The position numbers and the translations under genes were made by a program. This document shows positions 17,660 through 25,931 of a stretch of DNA of 56,234 bases, piece by piece. Position 1 is the first letter of the stretch, and the number at the start of each line of letters is the position of its first letter. The stretch comes from Sediminibacterium sp. (GTDB lineage Bacteria; Bacteroidota; Bacteroidia; Chitinophagales; Chitinophagaceae). The notes below the pieces were generated by a model. It ran no database searches and was not told where the DNA came from. It was given only the letters and a program-made list of their open reading frames with translations. Where the stretch lies: contig QYPL01000013.1 in NCBI GenBank assembly GCA_007280515.1, forward strand, positions 1-56,234, given 5' to 3'.

Positions 17660-18529
17660 ATGGCAGGTCAATTAAACGAAGTAAGAAATAGGATAAAAAG
17701 TACACAAAGTACGCAGCAGTTAACCAAGGCCATGAAAATGGTAAGTGCTGCCAAATTACGCCGTGCGCAAGACGCCATCACTCAAATGAGACCCTACACG
17801 CGTAAGTTGCAAGAAATGTTAAGCAATATTATTGGAAGCTTGGATGGCGATATGAATTTAGCTTTAGCTGAAACGCGTCCAGTGAGTAATGTTTTAATAA
17901 TTGTAATTACTTCTGACAGAGGTTTATGCGGTGGGTACAATGCTAACTTAGTAAAATTAGCAAAGACAACAATAGCTGAAAAATATGCGAATAAAAATAT
18001 CACTATCTGGAATATTGGAAAGAAAGGATATGAGAGTTTAACCAAAACAGGTTACAAAACCAATGCCGATTTTAAAGATATTTTCTTGAACTTAAAATTT
18101 GAAAATGTACAAACTGCAGCAAAAGCAGCCATGACTGCATTTTCGAATAAAGAATTTGATGCGATAGAAATTATTTATAGTGAGTTTAAAAATGCTGCTA
18201 CTCAATTACCTACTGCAGAAGCCTTTTTACCTATTCCCACTTTAGCTAAAAAAGGAAACAAGAAAAAAACTGATTTTATTTTTGAACCACAGAAAGAAGT
18301 ATTAGTAGCAGAGTTAATGCCTAAAATTTTAAATACACAATTGTTTAAAGCAGTACTAGACGCCAATGCTAGTGAGCATGGTGCAAGAATGACTGCGATG
18401 GACAAAGCAAGTGAAAACGCAAACGAATTATTAAAATCATTGAAATTATCATATAACCGTGCACGTCAAGCCGCTATTACCACCGAATTAACGGAGATAG
18501 TTAGTGGTGCAGCTGCCTTAAACGGTTAA
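17660..18529 (+). CDS. atpG: ATP synthase gamma subunit
   Basis: The protein has 289 residues from MAGQLNEVRNRIKSTQST, the normal family start; an upstream TTG-initiated form is unlikely. Motifs are the N-terminal helix TQQLTKAMKMVSAAKLRRAQ, VITSDRGLCGGYNANLVK, IGKKGYE, and the C-terminal helix EHGARMTAMDKASENANELL with YNRARQAAITTELTEIVSGAAAL. The gamma subunit is the rotating central stalk of F1. No other atp gene is nearby: secA is divergent and scpB follows 12 nt downstream. The subunit gene has left the atpHAG cluster or that cluster is split in this genome. Confidence 0.97.
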   Translation: MAGQLNEVRNRIKSTQSTQQLTKAMKMVSAAKLRRAQDAITQMRPYTRKLQEMLSNIIGSLDGDMNLALAETRPVSNVLIIVITSDRGLCGGYNANLVKLAKTTIAEKYANKNITIWNIGKKGYESLTKTGYKTNADFKDIFLNLKFENVQTAAKAAMTAFSNKEFDAIEIIYSEFKNAATQLPTAEAFLPIPTLAKKGNKKKTDFIFEPQKEVLVAELMPKILNTQLFKAVLDANASEHGARMTAMDKASENANELLKSLKLSYNRARQAAITTELTEIVSGAAALNG

Positions 18530-18541
18530 GACCCAACAACT

Positions 18542-19219
18542 ATGGAAATTAGTCAAATCATACCTCATATTGAAGCACTTATTTTTGCAAGTGAAAAAGC
18601 CTTGAACGCGAATGATATTACCGAGCTTATTAATAATGCTTTTGGATTTTTAGAAGAGCGTATTAGTTTAGACCAAGTAGAAAGTGCATTAGAAGGTATT
18701 CAAGAAAAATACAGCACTGAATTTTATCCTTTTGAATTAAAACAAAGCGGGGGTGGCTGGCAGTTTTTAACCAAGCCCGATTTTCATAAAACTATTGCTC
18801 AATTAAATGGAGATAAATTTTTAAAGCGTTTGTCCAATGCGGCTTTAGAATCTCTAGCCATTATTGCTTATAAGCAACCTATCACCAAGGGTGAAGTGGA
18901 AGCCATTAGAGGAGTGAACAGCGATTATTCTATTCAAAAATTATTAGAGAAGGAATTAATTACCATTAGTGGTCGTAACGAACACTTACCAGGTAAGCCA
19001 CTAGTATATTCTACTTCTAAAAACTTCATGGATTATTTCGGTATTAATTCAACCGACGACTTACCAAAAATTAGAGAGGTTTTAGCAGAACAATTGGTAG
19101 AAGCCACTGTCATCAAGCCTGAAGACTTCACAGACAATAGTGTTTTAGAACAAACCGAAGAGGAAGAGACACCGAATCTGCCTGAAGAAGACGAGCGTCC
19201 TGAAAGCCCTGTTCAATAG
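18542..19219 (+). CDS. scpB: SMC-Scp complex subunit ScpB
   Basis: The protein has 225 residues. It shows the ScpB double winged-helix pattern: ISQIIPHIEALIFASEKALN at the start, GGGWQFLTKPDFHKTI, LSNAALESLAIIAYKQPITK and VEAIRGVNSDYSIQKLLEK, then YSTSKNFMDYFGINSTDDLP. The C-terminus is acidic (TEEEETPNLPEEDERPE). With ScpA and SMC it helps chromosome condensation and segregation. It follows atpG by 12 nt and shares its promoter. scpA is not in the window. Confidence 0.95.
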   Translation: MEISQIIPHIEALIFASEKALNANDITELINNAFGFLEERISLDQVESALEGIQEKYSTEFYPFELKQSGGGWQFLTKPDFHKTIAQLNGDKFLKRLSNAALESLAIIAYKQPITKGEVEAIRGVNSDYSIQKLLEKELITISGRNEHLPGKPLVYSTSKNFMDYFGINSTDDLPKIREVLAEQLVEATVIKPEDFTDNSVLEQTEEEETPNLPEEDERPESPVQ

Positions 19220-19294
19220 TCCTTCGACTACGCATTCCTCTATTTTTTTTCAAAATTATACACTTGTTATAATGACTGAACCTAGTTCTCATTG

Positions 19295-19309
19295 TATCTT
19301 TGTGTAATG
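19295..19309 (+). promoter_or_regulatory. lysA promoter, predicted leaderless start
   Basis: TATCTTTG (19295-19302), then TGTA, then the ATG at 19307. With the usual distance from -7 box to transcription start, the mRNA would begin at or within a base or two of the start codon. Confidence 0.6.
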
Positions 19310-20521
19310 AATCCGAGTATATCTTACGAAGAACTTAATAAAGCGGCCAGTACCTTTGGCACGCCTTTGTATCTGTACCATGGCGAAAAAATTGAAAGCC
19401 AATATCAAAACTTATTGACTCATTTTTCAAGTAAGTCTACACGATTTTTTTATGCTTCTAAATCACTTACCAATATTCATATTTTAAACCTTGTTAAAAA
19501 AGCTGGCTGCAATATTGACTGTAGTTCTATTAACGAAGTTAAATTAGCCATGCATGTTGGATTTGATGTTGAAAATATTTTATACACCAGCAATAGTGTT
19601 GCCTTCGAAGAAATTAAAGAAGCCGTAAGCTTAGGCGTGCATGTAAATATTGACAGCCTCTCTAATTTAGAAAAGTTTGGTGCTGCATTCGGCGGTAGAT
19701 ACCCAGTAGGTATTAGAATTAGACCCGATATTATGGCAGGAGGGAATTTAAAAATTTCAACAGGGCATGATAAAAGTAAGTTTGGTATTCCTTATACAGA
19801 AAAAGAAACGCTAAAAAATATTCAAAAAAAATATGGCATTAATATTAGTGCCTTACATATTCATACGGGCAGTGAAATTAAAGATGTAGCCGTTTTTTTA
19901 CAATCGGCTACCGTGTTTGAAAATTTATTACCCGATTTTCCTACAGTGAATATATTAGATTTTGGAGGTGGCTTTAAAGTGCCTTATATGCCAGAGGAAA
20001 AAGGAACAGATATTGCTTTATTAGGAGCGGAGGTAAATAAAATTATGGAAAAGCTGTCTGCAAAAATGGGACGCAACCTCACTGCATGGTTTGAACCCGG
20101 AAAATATTTAGTGAGTGAGTCGGGCTATTTTATTACACAGGTAAATGTTTTAAAAAAGTCGGGGGATATTGAATTTGCAGGCATTAATAGTGGCTTAAAC
20201 CATTTAATAAGGCCTATGTTTTACGATGCTTACCATCATATCGTAAATATTTCTGCCCCTACTAAGGAATTAAAAAAATATGCAGTAGTAGGTAATATTT
20301 GCGAGACCGACACCTTTGCCTGGGACCGCCCTATTGCTAGTATTGAAGAAGGAGACTACTTGGTATTTTTTAATGCAGGTGCTTATGGGTATGAAATGTC
20401 AAGTAATTATAATGCTAGGTATAAGCCTGCACAAGTATTATATAAAAATGGAAAAGCAACTTTAATAAGTAGAGCCGATACTTTCGAGGATTTACTTCGA
20501 TTACAAACACCTTTAAGCTAA
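19307..20521 (+). CDS. lysA: Diaminopimelate decarboxylase
   Basis: The protein has 404 residues from MNPSISYEELNKAASTFGTP. The in-frame TTG at 19292 precedes the predicted transcript and is rejected. It is a fold-type III PLP enzyme: the PLP lysine lies in RFFYASKSLTN, and HTGSEIKDV, LDFGGGFKVPY and FEPGKYLV bind cofactor and substrate. The other-subunit active-site loop is GNICETDTFAWDR, followed by FFNAGAYGYEMSSNYN. It makes L-lysine from meso-diaminopimelate. The mlaF-like gene follows after 5 nt. Confidence 0.95.
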   Translation: MNPSISYEELNKAASTFGTPLYLYHGEKIESQYQNLLTHFSSKSTRFFYASKSLTNIHILNLVKKAGCNIDCSSINEVKLAMHVGFDVENILYTSNSVAFEEIKEAVSLGVHVNIDSLSNLEKFGAAFGGRYPVGIRIRPDIMAGGNLKISTGHDKSKFGIPYTEKETLKNIQKKYGINISALHIHTGSEIKDVAVFLQSATVFENLLPDFPTVNILDFGGGFKVPYMPEEKGTDIALLGAEVNKIMEKLSAKMGRNLTAWFEPGKYLVSESGYFITQVNVLKKSGDIEFAGINSGLNHLIRPMFYDAYHHIVNISAPTKELKKYAVVGNICETDTFAWDRPIASIEEGDYLVFFNAGAYGYEMSSNYNARYKPAQVLYKNGKATLISRADTFEDLLRLQTPLS

Positions 20522-20526
20522 TTATC

Positions 20527-21300
20527 ATGATTGAAATACAAAATATTAGCAAAAAGTTTGGCGATAAAGTTGTCATTGATGATATCAGCGCCCAATTTAA
20601 ACCTGGTATTTGTAATTTAATTATAGGCACTAGCGGAAGTGGTAAAACCGTTTTAGTAAAATGTATTGTCGATTTACTAAAAGCCGACAAGGGTGAAATA
20701 CTATTCGACCATGCGCTTTTTTCAAAAATGGATAAAGAAGAAAGAAAAGATTTAAGACAGAACCTAGGTATGCTATTTCAGGGAAATGCATTATTTGATT
20801 CATTAACGGTGGAAGACAATGTGAAATTTCCTTTAGATATGTTTTCTACCCTAACTATTGCAGAGAAAAAAATAAAAGTGAACGAAATTTTAGCCCGCGT
20901 AAAATTAGAGGGGGTAAATAATAAATTTCCTGCTGAGTTAAGTGGAGGAATGAAAAAAAGAGTGGGATTAGCCCGCGCCTTGGTGATGAAGCCTAAATAT
21001 TTATTTTGCGACGAACCAAATTCAGGCTTAGACCCTCAGACATCGATTATTATTGATAGATTAATTGAAGAGCTAACCGTTGACTTCAATATCACTACCA
21101 TTGTAGTTACCCATGATATGAATAGTGTAATGGAAATAGGGAACCATATTATTTATTTATACCAAGGCAAGAAAGAATGGGAGGGCTCTAATAAAGACAT
21201 AATTTATAGCGAAAACAAGCTACTCAATAATTTCATTTTCGCTTCCGACTTCTTACAAGATGCGAAGGCCATGAGAATGCAATCCACTCAAAAAAAATAA
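20527..21300 (+). CDS. MlaF-like ABC transporter ATPase
   Basis: The protein has 257 residues. It has Walker A GTSGSGKTVLV (about 36-46), Q-loop LGMLFQGNALFDSLTVEDN, signature LSGGMKKRVGLARALVMKP, Walker B YLFCDEPNSGLDPQT and the switch histidine in VVTHDMNS. The ALFDSLTVEDNV stretch is typical of MlaF/Ttg2A-type ATPases that power MlaE permeases in phospholipid transport. It lies 5 nt after lysA. The natural partner permease, mlaE, is 10.7 kb away on the other strand, so the transporter is genetically split. Confidence 0.9.
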   Translation: MIEIQNISKKFGDKVVIDDISAQFKPGICNLIIGTSGSGKTVLVKCIVDLLKADKGEILFDHALFSKMDKEERKDLRQNLGMLFQGNALFDSLTVEDNVKFPLDMFSTLTIAEKKIKVNEILARVKLEGVNNKFPAELSGGMKKRVGLARALVMKPKYLFCDEPNSGLDPQTSIIIDRLIEELTVDFNITTIVVTHDMNSVMEIGNHIIYLYQGKKEWEGSNKDIIYSENKLLNNFIFASDFLQDAKAMRMQSTQKK

Positions 21301-21391
21301 TTCAATTAAATAATTCAAATAATAATTTAAGTTAATAATTCCTTTAATAATTTATTCAAATTCTATAATATAAAACTCTAAAAGCACCACT

Positions 21392-21892
21392 ATGAAATAC
21401 CTTTTTGCCACCTTATTTAGTTTTTTACTTATTAGTCAATTAAAGGCGCAAACTTCCGGGGACCCTGGTGCTCCTTATTTAAAGAATAATAAAATCCCTG
21501 CCTTCTCTATTACTTCAGTGGATGGTAAGGAAATCACCAATAAGCAAATGCCTAAGTATGCATTTACCTGCATTATTATATTTAGCCCCGACTGCTCTCA
21601 TTGTGAAAAAGAGGCAGGCGATATTAATAAGTATGCAGATAAATTCAAAAACGTACTCTTTATTTGGGATAGCTACCGTGATATGGAGTCTATCAAGAGA
21701 TTTGCTGCAAAGTATAATTTGGTAGATAAACCCAATGTCATTATTGGCCGTGATCCTAATTTTACCCTACCTACTTTTTACCGTCCAAGAATGACGCCCT
21801 TTGTGGCCCTATACCAAAAAGGGGTATTGTTGAAAGTGTATGAAGAAGGTGCAGATGTTTTCGAATTGATTAAAATAATAGAAGGTAAATAA
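21392..21892 (+). CDS. Exported thioredoxin-like (TlpA/redoxin-type) protein
   Basis: The protein has 166 residues. It has a signal peptide MKYLFATLFSFLLISQLKAQ, with cleavage near 18-20. A thioredoxin-fold domain carries a CxxC redox pair, C68 and C71, in SPDCSHCEKEAG, and a cis-proline-like TPFVALY near the C-terminus. It likely acts as a periplasmic thiol reductase or oxidase. It is 91 nt after the MlaF-like gene, separated by an AT-rich spacer with repeated AATAATT words. Confidence 0.88.
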   Translation: MKYLFATLFSFLLISQLKAQTSGDPGAPYLKNNKIPAFSITSVDGKEITNKQMPKYAFTCIIIFSPDCSHCEKEAGDINKYADKFKNVLFIWDSYRDMESIKRFAAKYNLVDKPNVIIGRDPNFTLPTFYRPRMTPFVALYQKGVLLKVYEEGADVFELIKIIEGK

Positions 21893-21893
21893 C

Positions 21894-21901
21894 TAACTTT
21901 G
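21894..21901 (+). promoter_or_regulatory. mdh -7 promoter element
   Basis: TAACTTTG, an exact TAnnTTTG beginning one base after the previous stop codon, 39 nt before the mdh ATG. Confidence 0.5.
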
Positions 21902-21940
21902 TCCCGTAAAATAAAAACACTTAAATAAAAATTACATTAT

Positions 21941-22870
21941 ATGAAAGTTACCGTAGTGGGTGCAGGAGCCGTAGGAGCAACTTGCGCAGACAATATTGCT
22001 CGTAAAGAATTAGCTCAAGAATTAGTTTTATTAGATATTAAAGAAGGATTTGCAGAAGGCAAGGCACAGGATATGATGCAGACCGCTGCTTTATTAGGAT
22101 TTGATACAAAAATTAGTGGTAGTACCAATGATTACAGCAAAACAGCAAATTCAGATGTAGTAGTTATTACTTCTGGTTTACCGCGTAAGCCAGGTATGAC
22201 GCGTGAAGAATTAATTGGCACAAATGCAGGTATTGTAAAAGGTGTTTGTGAGAATATTTTAAAATTCTCTCCCAATGCAATTATTATTGTTATTAGCAAC
22301 CCAATGGACACCATGACATACTTAGCCCTACAGTCTACTGGTTTACCTAAGCATAGAATTATAGGAATGGGTGGTACTTTAGATAGTGCTCGTTTTAAAT
22401 ATCAATTAAGCACTGCTTTAGATTGCAGCCCTGCGGACTTAAACGCCATTGTAGTAGGCGGTCACGGCGATACCACTATGATTCCTTTAATTAAGCATGC
22501 TACTTGGAATAGTATTCCTGTTACTAAATTTTTAGATGCAGCTGCGCAAGAAAAAATTGTGAATGATACTATGGTGGGTGGTGCAACACTTACTAAATTA
22601 TTAGGTACTTCAGCTTGGTATGCACCAGGTGCAGCAGGAGCAGCTCTTGTAGAAAGTATTGTAAGAGATGAGAAAAAATTATTTACTTGTTGCGTAAGCT
22701 TGGATGGGGAATATGGCCAAAAAGATATTTGCTTGGGCGTTCCAGTAGTCATTGGCAAGAATGGCTGGGAGAAAATTGTTGAAATGGATTTATCTGCTGA
22801 TGAGCAAGCAGCCTTTAACAAAAGTGCCGACGCTGTTAGAAGCATGAACGATGTTTTAAAAACATTGTAA
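21941..22870 (+). CDS. mdh: Malate dehydrogenase
   Basis: The protein has 309 residues of the LDH-like MDH group. The NAD-binding start is MKVTVVGAGAVGATCADNIA, with the acidic residue after the second strand in LVLLDIKEG. The substrate-specificity loop is LPRKPGMTREELI, with arginines consistent with malate. ISNPMDTMTYLALQ and the catalytic histidine in VVGGHGDTTMIPL follow. It interconverts malate and oxaloacetate in the TCA cycle. It is a single transcription unit with its own promoter and terminator. Confidence 0.97.
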   Translation: MKVTVVGAGAVGATCADNIARKELAQELVLLDIKEGFAEGKAQDMMQTAALLGFDTKISGSTNDYSKTANSDVVVITSGLPRKPGMTREELIGTNAGIVKGVCENILKFSPNAIIIVISNPMDTMTYLALQSTGLPKHRIIGMGGTLDSARFKYQLSTALDCSPADLNAIVVGGHGDTTMIPLIKHATWNSIPVTKFLDAAAQEKIVNDTMVGGATLTKLLGTSAWYAPGAAGAALVESIVRDEKKLFTCCVSLDGEYGQKDICLGVPVVIGKNGWEKIVEMDLSADEQAAFNKSADAVRSMNDVLKTL

Positions 22871-22892
22871 TTAACTCGTAATTATTTATACA

Positions 22893-22926
22893 AAAGCCTT
22901 CTACTTTATTGTAGAAGGCTTTTTTT
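22893..22926. terminator. Bidirectional terminator between mdh and the glycosyltransferase
   Basis: AAAGCCTTCTAC (22893-22904), TTTATT, GTAGAAGGCTTT (22911-22922), then T. The perfect 12-bp stem has A/T runs on both sides and serves both convergent genes. Confidence 0.92.
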
Positions 22927-23920
22927 ATACCGCCTTATAAAACTCATTTGTTTTACTAGCAATAATATTAATATTTTGTAGTCGCATACAAGCAAAATGA
23001 CCTTGCGGACATTTATTTTCACCTTGCTTCGAACAAGGTTGACAACTTAATTGAGTTACCATTGAGTTATAATGAGGCGCACTAGAACCTGTTGGGTAAT
23101 TAGCTTCAAACTGTAAAGCCGGACTAGTGGCCCCCCAAATAGTAATGGTGGGTTTTTTGAAGGCAGCAGCCACATGTAAAAAACCAGTATCATGTGAAAC
23201 CACCACCTGCGCCATTTGAATAATACTAGCCGATTCTTTTAAGTCGTATTTACCAGCAGCATTGTAAATAAAATTGGGAACAGCAGCGGCTATTTCATTA
23301 GCGCTTGTAATATCATCCTTGCCTCCGATAAGTACAATGGGCTTATTAATTTGCTTTGCAAGTTCAATCCATTTTTGAACAGGCAATTTTTTATTAAAAT
23401 AAGAAGCCCCAATTACAAAAGCAATAAAACCGGCCTGATGGCTAGTAGGTAAATTAGCTGTCTTGAAACTATAGTCCTTTGGAAAAAAATAATCAAGGCC
23501 CTTGCCATCGTTTGTTACTTTAAAATGCTGAAGGGTATTTATATATCTCTCACACACATGTGTCTTCGGTAAAAAGTTAATTTGCAGTTTGGCTAGTAAC
23601 CATTTTTGAAGGCTCAATTTTTTATAAGAATAAGCAGGCGCCCCTAGGGCTTTTTTAATTTTCCAGCTTCTAATATTTTGATGCAAATCAATAATATAAT
23701 CAAAGGGTATTTCTTTTAATCCAGCAATGGTCTGGTCTAAATTTTCATCTAAAAAATGGCAATGATCAATATGGGGGTTCCCTATCACCAAATCTTTCAT
23801 AGAAAGCTTAGTTAAAAAATGTATTTCAACACCCGGTATTTGATTTTTAGCGCAGCGAACCGCCGGCGTGGTTAAAACAATATCACCAATAGAAGAAAAA
23901 CGTATAAATAGTAAACGCAT
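22925..23920 (-). CDS. Glycosyltransferase family 9 (heptosyltransferase-like)
   Basis: The protein has 331 residues. GT9 signature stretches are MRLLFIRFSSIGDIVLTTPAVR at the N-terminus, FDYIIDLHQNIRSW, FIAFVIGASYFNKKLPVQKW, PIVLIGGKDDITSA and VVSHDTGFLHVAAAFKKPTITIWG. GT9 enzymes add heptose or related sugars to LPS core at the cytosolic face of the inner membrane. The acceptor is unknown here. It follows the MFS gene by 12 nt and ends at a shared terminator. Confidence 0.92.
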   Translation of the reverse strand: MRLLFIRFSSIGDIVLTTPAVRCAKNQIPGVEIHFLTKLSMKDLVIGNPHIDHCHFLDENLDQTIAGLKEIPFDYIIDLHQNIRSWKIKKALGAPAYSYKKLSLQKWLLAKLQINFLPKTHVCERYINTLQHFKVTNDGKGLDYFFPKDYSFKTANLPTSHQAGFIAFVIGASYFNKKLPVQKWIELAKQINKPIVLIGGKDDITSANEIAAAVPNFIYNAAGKYDLKESASIIQMAQVVVSHDTGFLHVAAAFKKPTITIWGATSPALQFEANYPTGSSAPHYNSMVTQLSCQPCSKQGENKCPQGHFACMRLQNINIIASKTNEFYKAV

Positions 23921-23932
23921 ATACTTGAATGA

Positions 23933-25183
23933 CTATGGAAGTGGGGTATCCATCTCTAAATAATCTAAATCCTTGTGGTAGGTTTCTTCTGTAAATACAA
24001 AAGCAACAAGGGTAATAAGCATTACCGTAGCACCTGTAAAAATGCCACTTTGTACAATGGTCCAACCCATTTTCTTTTGTAATATATCTAAGAATAAAAA
24101 ATTAATTAAAGGTAGTGCCCCTCTTACCATATTCGGAATGGTAGTGGCAGCGGTGGCTCTTAAATTGGTGCCAAACTGTTCTGCTGCCATAGTGTTAAAA
24201 ATAGCCCAGTAGCCTGTACTAAAACCAAGAAATCCACAAATGGCATACATTCTGTCGTCGGTATTATTAAAATTACTAAAAAATAAAACCATACAAATTA
24301 TATTAAAAGTATAAAATACTAGTAGTGCTTTTTTTCTACTTTTAAAATATTGACTCACATAGCCAATAAGTAAATCTCCGGTGGCGATACCAATATAGGC
24401 GAACATCACCGACTTACCTGAGTCAATTAAATTCACTCCATATAAAGTAGAGGCAAACTTATTACTATAATTAACCATCACACCAATCACAAACCAAGTA
24501 GGAAGTCCAATTAAAATGGCCTTGATGTATTTAGAAAAGCGTTTATAAGAACTAAAGAATAATAAAAAATTACCTTTGGAAATATTGGCAAGCTTAGCCG
24601 ATTCAAACATAAAGGACTCAGCTACTTTAACGCGTAATATTAAAAGACAAAAACCAAGCACCCCTCCTATTTGATAACATAATCTCCAGTCGGCCGTTGC
24701 TTTAAATGTAAAATAAGCAAAGACAGCACCAAACAAACCAATACCTGCTACCATAGATGTACCAATACCTCTTTTATTTTTAGGTAGCATTTCAGATACA
24801 AGTGTTATGCCCGCACCTAATTCACCTGCTAATCCAATGCCTCCTAAAAAACGACAATACGCGTATTGGTCGACAGTTTGTACAAAGGAGGTTAAAAAAT
24901 TGGCTGTTGAATAAAGTATAATGGACCCGAACAAAACTTTTAGCCTTCCTTTTTTATCACCTAATACACCCCATAAAATACCGCCTATTAATAAGCCCGA
25001 CATTTGCCAGTTAATAATATGGGCGCTATCTACAATAATGGTTTCAGCAGTGGACCCTAAACTCATTACACTAGGCTGTCTTACAATGGTAAATAAAAGC
25101 AAGTCGTATACGTCTACAAAATAACCTAGGGCTGCCACTAAAACGGGCAGCGATAATAATCCTATTTGTTTATTAGTGGTCAT
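23933..25183 (-). CDS. MFS transporter
   Basis: The protein has 416 residues with about 12 membrane helices. Loop 2-3 carries the MFS motif WGVLGDKKGRLKVLFGS. FLGGIGLAGELGAGITLVSEMLPKN resembles the sugar/acid:H+ symporter branch, as does LGFSTGYWAIFNTMAAEQFGTNLRATAATTIPNM. The substrate is unknown; metabolite:H+ symporters for organic acids are the closest resemblance. It forms a run with the glycosyltransferase gene just downstream and dedA upstream. Confidence 0.88.
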   Translation of the reverse strand: MTTNKQIGLLSLPVLVAALGYFVDVYDLLLFTIVRQPSVMSLGSTAETIIVDSAHIINWQMSGLLIGGILWGVLGDKKGRLKVLFGSIILYSTANFLTSFVQTVDQYAYCRFLGGIGLAGELGAGITLVSEMLPKNKRGIGTSMVAGIGLFGAVFAYFTFKATADWRLCYQIGGVLGFCLLILRVKVAESFMFESAKLANISKGNFLLFFSSYKRFSKYIKAILIGLPTWFVIGVMVNYSNKFASTLYGVNLIDSGKSVMFAYIGIATGDLLIGYVSQYFKSRKKALLVFYTFNIICMVLFFSNFNNTDDRMYAICGFLGFSTGYWAIFNTMAAEQFGTNLRATAATTIPNMVRGALPLINFLFLDILQKKMGWTIVQSGIFTGATVMLITLVAFVFTEETYHKDLDYLEMDTPLP

Positions 25184-25248
25184 AAGCTTTTTATGGTTAC
25201 GATATTTTAAAATACTTTTTTAATATTCAATTTATTTTTTGCGTTAGC

Positions 25249-25923
25249 CTATTTTTTTGTTCTATGCTTGAGCACTTGAATTATAACTGGAGCGGTAGTA
25301 ACAAATACAATAACTAGCACAATAACTTCTAAATGCTTTTTTAAATCGAATTGAAATTGATTCAATATATAAGATTGTAAAAAATGTCCTGCGCAAAGCA
25401 TGGAAGCTACCCAGGCTAAGCAACCCAACACATTAAAATAAATAAATTTAGCCTTATCCATTTTTACAATGCCTGCTACAATGGGCGCAAAGGTTCTTAC
25501 TATAGGAATAAACCTAGCAATTACTATGGCACGTCCTCCATGCTTTTCATAAAAGGCTTGTGCCTGTGCTAAATATTTTTTCTTAAAAAACAGATTCTCT
25601 TTCCAATCATACATTGCGGGGCCTACTTTATTACCAATTTGATAACCCACATAATTACCTAAAATACCTGCCACCGAAATAAAAGAAAATATTATAAATA
25701 AATTAAGCCATTCGTTTTCACTTGCAAATATTTGTGCAGCTAGTGGCGCGCTGTAAATACCTGCTACAAAAAGTAAACTATCTCCTGGTAAGAAAAAACC
25801 AAAGAATAAACCAGTTTCTGCAAACACCACAAATAATAATAACCAAAGCCCTCCATTTTCAATATAATATTGAGGTTGTAATAATTGGCTCCAGTGAAAG
25901 GCGTCTAGTAATGTAATCATCAA
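25249..25923 (-). CDS. DedA family membrane protein
   Basis: The protein has 224 residues (the start may be the second Met). DedA/SNARE-associated features are the conserved FAETGLFFGFFLPGDSLLF, AGILGNYVGYQIGNKVGP, the re-entrant region YEKHGGRAIVIARFIPIVRTFAPIVAG with both key arginines, and membrane helices at both ends. DedA proteins act as undecaprenyl-phosphate or phospholipid flippases and support envelope homeostasis. It begins 8 nt after the symporter stop, so the two are cotranscribed. Confidence 0.94.
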   Translation of the reverse strand: MMITLLDAFHWSQLLQPQYYIENGGLWLLLFVVFAETGLFFGFFLPGDSLLFVAGIYSAPLAAQIFASENEWLNLFIIFSFISVAGILGNYVGYQIGNKVGPAMYDWKENLFFKKKYLAQAQAFYEKHGGRAIVIARFIPIVRTFAPIVAGIVKMDKAKFIYFNVLGCLAWVASMLCAGHFLQSYILNQFQFDLKKHLEVIVLVIVFVTTAPVIIQVLKHRTKK

Positions 25924-25931
25924 TATAATAT

